A stretch of DNA of 64,000 nt from Chaetorhynchus papuensis. Its lineage: Eukaryota > Chordata > Aves > Passeriformes > Rhipiduridae. Position numbers and translations under genes: made by a program. Under the pieces are notes generated by a model. The model did not search any database and was not told the origin of the DNA. It was given only the letters and a program-made list of their open reading frames with translations. Shown one piece after another: positions 58,903 to 64,000 of this stretch. Numbering within the stretch: position 1 is the first letter of the stretch; each line of letters starts with the position of its first letter. Where the stretch lies: the NCBI GenBank assembly GCA_013396525.1, contig VWYX01000086.1, forward strand, positions 248,001 to 312,000. The letters run 5' to 3'.

Positions 58903-61900
58903 CTATGCGTTGTGCTGAAGAGGGTTTAGGTCCAATGGGTGATTTTTGCATACGTGCCGGTGGCTACTACTCAGGTGGACAAGGTGAGCAGGATCTTAAT
59001 TACTCGGTGTGAAATGGCAGTGTTGTATCCTCGGACTTGCTAATTCTTAGTAGTGTGGTGCTAATGCTATCCCTCACCATATACCATCAAAAGATGCTGC
59101 AAATTAAATACAGTCATCATAGTAGCCACAGTTAACCGAAATCAATTTGCATGTTTTTCTGAGAATTTCTTCTGGGGATTTTTGTTTTCAGCAGCACCCA
59201 GCTTTATCATTAATTTCACGAACCTGGCATGGAGCAGAGTGCACACGGAATTATTATGGGTCTCTTAATAGGGGAGCAGCCAATGGGAACTAAAACCTAT
59301 GCCTGGCTGAGATCCTGCACCCTGGGTCTGCTGCCTCAGCTGACCCTGTGCATTTTTCAAGTGTTGGGTTTTCCAGTGTGAATTTGCTCAAACCAGGATG
59401 AGAATTGCTGGCCCAGTAATACCCATTATTGGAAGTGAATTGAGAACCTTCGGTCATGCTAGAGAGAGAACTGGCATTGCAGAATGTCCTTGTTTGTCTG
59501 CCTGGAGAAAGGATTTCATTAAAAACACATACATTTTTAAAATATGTCTTGTAAACTATGTATTTGTAGTATTTGTAGTGTTGCCTGTCACATTCCTTGT
59601 AGAACAAAAGGATGTACTCGTTTCTCCATGGGGATAAAGAGCCTTCCCTGCCCTTTGAGCAGGGGGCAGAGAGCAGTGCAGCCCTCCTGGTTCCTCGGGA
59701 GCAGGAGTGGCTGCTGGAGCCCAGGGAGGCCGTGTGGAGTATCTGCCTGCAGGCCAAGGGCAGAGCTGTGCTGGAGTGAGGGGTTTGTGACTGGCTCCTT
59801 GGTGGCTGCTGCCAGTGCTGATTCACAGCAGGGTAGGGATGGTACAGCTCCCACACCCTTACAGACTGACAGTTCCGAGGGACCATTCTTCCCTGGGCAT
59901 CAGGCTAAAGGAAAGTGGAAGCCTTGTGATAAATACACAGTGCAGAGCAATAGTTAAACCTGAATGATAAGGTCACATGGCCATTCTTTGAATCCGTGTT
60001 ACTCAATGTTCTCATCTTAGTCTTTTGCATCTGTTTATGTCAGCTCTGAGCTATTGCCAGAAGAAAGCCTGATGTGGCATGACACCTGTTCCTGTCACCT
60101 AATAACACACTCTGAAAGGGACCCTGGTTTGTTGAATATGTTAAACTTGGAGATTATTAATTGCAAAGCTTTTCTGCTGTATTATTTTGCTGCAATTGCG
60201 GCTGTAACAAAAGCATCCGAGATTTTATGGCTAGTACAGTTCAGCTTTAAATTTATACATCCTATAAATGCCATAATATTGTTATTTTAATCTGTAAATC
60301 AGGTTTGTCATGGACTACACATTAAAAATGGCTCCTGTGTCCAATATAACTTCTAGCAGCCCCAATTTTGGTGGATAAGTGTTGATTTTAAAAGGACTCT
60401 TATGCCCTGAGCTCATCATACTCCTGACTGCCACAGAGCAGCCATGTTATGGAAGATCAAGAGGGAAAAATATTTCTGTTAGTGAAACATTTATTCTTGG
60501 CAGGCATTGAAAGTTTGCTGGATTTTCAGTTCTATCATTCCCCAGAACCAAGGCATCAGTCTTCTTTTTTAAAGCTGAAACAAGTGGGAGTGATGGGACC
60601 AGCCCAGGCGGTTCTGTGCTATTAGATGAAACTCCTCGACCTCCTCCACAAGGAGCTGTGAGCCTGGGGGTATGCCACAAGCACTGCCCATGCTGGCCAG
60701 TTGTAGCCCAGCTCCACTCTGAAAGGTCATAGCAGAGCTCTAAGCCCAGAGAAATTACCTTTATTCTGGGGCTGGCACTGGTACCTCAGCATTGTGTGAA
60801 CATTGGTGTGAAGCCTCCACAGCAGAGCTGGCCTGAGTGCAGCCAGTGTGGAGAGAGCTGGGCTGAGCAGAGTGCCATTCCACAGAAAAGTGGGAAAAGC
60901 AGCCTTGGTTATTTCACGTGAACCTGCGTCAGTGAAGGGTCAAACGTGGCAGAACAGGAGCCACACGACACAGGGAGCTCCTGTGGCAGAGCTCATAGGC
61001 AGAGCCTGGAAATTCACCCTCCACTTGCAGGAGCAAGGCCCAGGTGAAGAGATCTGGATAGCAAAACAGGGAAGGATCCAGGGAACAGAGGTTAGCTCAG
61101 AGTTTCCAAGCTGCCTTTAAGCCTTGGCTCCCACAGTGGGTGATCACATTGGCCATGTGCTGGGAGATGGGACCCAGCAAAGAGTGACACTGGAGACAGG
61201 AAAGGGGCAGGTGCAGAGTGAGGGGGTGTGTTTGCTTCTGTTTGATTTGGCTTGCCTGTCCCTAGAGAGGGTGACATCCAGGGGCTGCTGGTGACTTTTC
61301 CTCTTGGTTCCCTGCTTTGGCCCATCATTGGCTCGGCACTGAGGTCACGTTAAACAGCAATAGGCTGAGGCTTCTTGGCTGACTCAGATGTCATCTTACC
61401 TAAGAAAGGCAGTGGGAAACACATCCCAGCGAGTGATACCTGCACTGAGGGGTCAGCACTGCTGGAGCTGAGACACAGCAAGTGCGTTCCTATTTGCCAT
61501 CAGGTCTAGGTGAATATGTCAGCAGTTGTTAAGTGTCTTTTCCATGAGTATTCAAAGATGCTCCTGAATTAGTTTTGCATAGTATCTGTTCAGAAGAGAA
61601 GGTTGCTTATGGAAACAGGCTGGTTCATGGTGAGTTGGAGTGAATTAAAAGAAATATTCCTGCTCATAGGTATGAGCTGATCATGTGCTTTCAAAACTTT
61701 CAGGGAGTCATGAATTTTGGAAAACTTTAGGCTGTCTTTTCGTGTTATTGATGCTGCTCCTATTCCAGTCTCATTACTAAACACCAATCCCACCTGGCCA
61801 GACAAGGAGCTTTACATTCCTGGGGATTTTTAAAGAAAAAGAAAAAAATTACTCTCCAGCTGATTTTTTTTTTTTTGTAAAAGTTATGGAAATGAAAATG

Positions 61901-64000
61901 CTCTCGTTCCCCTGCAAGAGAGGTTATTGGAGAACAAAAAGTACTGTAACTTTCCCTTGATTTCCCAAGTCGTACATAGCCTTAGTTACCAGGGAGAAGT
62001 TCCACTTAGTCTGACCGTTTCCTTCCTAGAAGGACAAAGAAGGTGTTTTGCAGTTGCTGATGAATGTTGCTCTGGTCACAGCTGAATAGAGCACGACACC
62101 ATTCATGGGGGTAGCGAAGCTAATCCTGTTATTCAGGACAAGGGCCCTTCATCACTTGGGCTGGAGGAAGATTCCCCAGGCCTTGGTTTCTCTCCCACGC
62201 ATCCTCACAGAACTGGGGCAGCAGCCCAGGCACCTGACCTGAGCCAGGTGCTGCTGTCTTTGCCCACAGGTGATTCAGTGAGAAGCAGTGGGCATGAGAC
62301 CACAAAAAAATCTGCAGGTCTTACTAGTTATTTTCCATTCAGGCACTAAAGAAAAAAACAAGGTATTTATTCTGATATAATTTCGTTGGTTTTCCAGTTC
62401 AGATACAATTTCAGCAGCATTGAATGCAAAATAGTAGCCCCTTTGGACTAGCCTGTTGGTGGGAAGGAAACAAAACCCCTGTTCCTAATGTAGGGCAGGT
62501 TTTAGGTATTTCAAACGAGAAAAGAACTTGAGTTACCTCTTTGTAACACATTGAAGAATAAAAATCTGTGCATTTCCAGTAGCCTGCTTTTGCAAAGGTT
62601 CTGATCATACAGTGTGGTGGCAATAAAACAGATTGTGCCCTGCCTGTGCACCCAAATCTCAAATGCTTTATGATTGTTTTGCCTTCTGATGCCAGCATTC
62701 CTTAACACAGAAATTCTTCTCCTCCATCCAGATTTCAGAGCAGGATGTAAGACATGATAGATATGCTATTAGCTCTATTTCCACAGTAATTTCCCCTTGA
62801 ACATCTGAGTAAGAAACACACAGATCTGTCGTGTGGTAGTTAGTGAAAAATTGTGAATGGGCACATGTGGTGCTTGGCCAGAGAAGAGAGCGAGGGAGAG
62901 CGTCAGTGCCAAAGCCCAGTGTGTGCCTGCTGGCTCTCTGTGAGGAGCATGTAACCTGCACTGCTCTGCTCCGCAGGCACCACGCTCAAACCCTGCTCCC
63001 TTTGACTTAAGTATCATTAACAAGGGCAGGGTTTGCCCTCTGAACTGCAGAAACCCATGTGCAGTAGTCTTTTTAAAAGCCTTCTCCTATCTGTATTTGT
63101 GGATAATTTTGATATTTTAACACTGTAAATTTCTGTGCTCCGTTACTGGAAGATGTGCCTGACCTTAGCCCTCTAATTGTGCAGTAATTAGTTTCTAAAT
63201 ACCATGCAGAACTCCCTGCAAATCAACCAATTGGAATATTAATTCTTAATCTAAATATATCCTTTTAAAAAAAAGGAATCAGAGAAGTGCAAACTCAGTC
63301 AGTAGAAAACTGTTTTCTCTGCATCTGGTATTTCTGTGCAATGAGGACGTTTGTGTTTCGAGTGTATCCACAGACACAGGAACGTGTCTCTGACAGTGAG
63401 TGCATCTCATGCCTCCCTCCAGTGTCATGGGTTTAGGCCCAGAGCCCCAAACACTTTTACTCTGTATCTACTCCAAGCAAGAAAATCAAAATGTGCATCG
63501 AGTCGGACCTTAGATTCCATTATCATTGGCCATAACCACGTGGCACACCACAAGGCTTCCCAAAGTAGTAGAACATGTGTAGTGACAGCACACTTTGTGG
63601 CAGGTTATAGTCACAAGGACTCGTGTCCCAGGATATATCCAGGTAATGAATAATTACAACAGGACCTCCTCATCTCCCAGCTCATGGAAAGGTGGCCTTG
63701 TCCTTCCCACCAGCTACCCAAGGAGCTCTCACCTGCTGGGTGGCCTGGCTCTTCATGTGCTCTGGATTCAAAGAACGCCACGTCTGCCAGGTTTTAGTAC
63801 TGAAAAGGCAAAATATAATGAAATCATTTTATGAGCAGAGAATTTAAATTTTTGCCTTTTCGTTTTTTATTTTTAAAAAGACAGACTTTTCAAGTGTTCA
63901 CACTAAAACCATCGAAAATGTTCAAAAGGCATGGGCTTGGGGAAGAAAAAATTAACCACAAAGGTGAGTCAGCCTCAGAACAGATAGTGCCTAAGGGAAT
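58903..64000. other. Unique non-coding DNA with one GC-rich patch
   Basis: No named feature. 59640-59860 is GC-rich and carries long overlapping frames on both strands (198 codons minus, 137 codons plus) without any recognisable domain. 60830-61330 is also GC-richer. A short T run lies at 61865-61876. No CR1, SINE or LTR signature was found in the last 5 kb. Confidence 0.45.

Noticed and set aside
59290..59886. 198-codon minus-strand open frame
   Set aside because: It lies partly in a GC-rich patch with equally long frames on the other strand. No domain, start context or splice pattern supports it.
1..64000. Endogenous retrovirus or LTR pair
   Set aside because: I looked for paired long repeats, a primer-binding-site-like string and gag/pol-like frames and found none that I could support.
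1..64000. Prokaryotic-style operon, CRISPR array or other compact gene system
   Set aside because: CR1 and SINE elements, low gene density and stop-dense frames show vertebrate nuclear DNA. No regularly spaced direct repeats with spacers are present.

Overview
The window looks like nuclear DNA of a bird, most likely a passerine songbird. Three retroposons show CR1 LINE 3' ends (40338-40556 minus, 41030-41150 plus, 55800-56377 plus). CR1 is the dominant LINE of birds and other reptiles. One element (45098-45235, minus) has a tRNA-Ile-like head joined to a CR1-type tail. That is the structure of TguSINE1, a SINE described from zebra finch and other passerines, and it is the best clue to the lineage. 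Base composition is moderately AT-rich with short GC-rich islets. Stop codons are dense in all frames, and nothing resembles prokaryotic gene organisation.

I find no protein-coding gene that I can name, and no rRNA, functional tRNA or CRISPR array. The open reading frames present are mostly 60-200 codons, overlap on both strands, cluster in GC-rich patches or inside the CR1 copies, and match no family I recognise. The window is best read as gene-desert or large-intron sequence. What it does hold is retroposon relics, ancient amniote repeat fragments, microsatellites, one very CpG-rich spot, hairpins, and several long repeat-free, compositionally even blocks that may be conserved regulatory DNA. 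I cannot test conservation from one sequence.

Layout. 1-5 kb: unique AT-rich DNA, a pyrimidine-rich stretch that may be a decayed LINE (2530-3720), and two old repeat remnants (4419-4544). 5-22 kb: mostly unique DNA, a hairpin inside an enhancer-like block (6790-7130), A-rich tracts, and a 27-bp tandem duplication (16286-16339). 22-30 kb: a compound TG/TA microsatellite (24408-24504), a MIR-like remnant (28221-28312) and a CpG-rich core with a 14-bp tandem repeat (28870-29000). 30-39 kb: two long unique blocks (32230-33250 and 37560-38480) and an ancient palindromic repeat (38997-39100). 39-46 kb: GC-rich patch, opposed CR1 fragments and the SINE. 46-55 kb: a G-rich motif, a GC-rich patch, and a minus-strand frame interrupted once (50545-51306). 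55-59 kb: the longest CR1, then a structured stretch with an 80-bp direct repeat spaced 435 bp apart and a hairpin between the copies. 59-64 kb: nothing distinctive beyond one GC-rich patch.

There is no evidence of a gene system working together. The most useful items for follow-up are the CpG-rich core, the 57.2-58.45 kb repeat and hairpin cluster, the interrupted frame at 50.5-51.3 kb, and the candidate conserved blocks.
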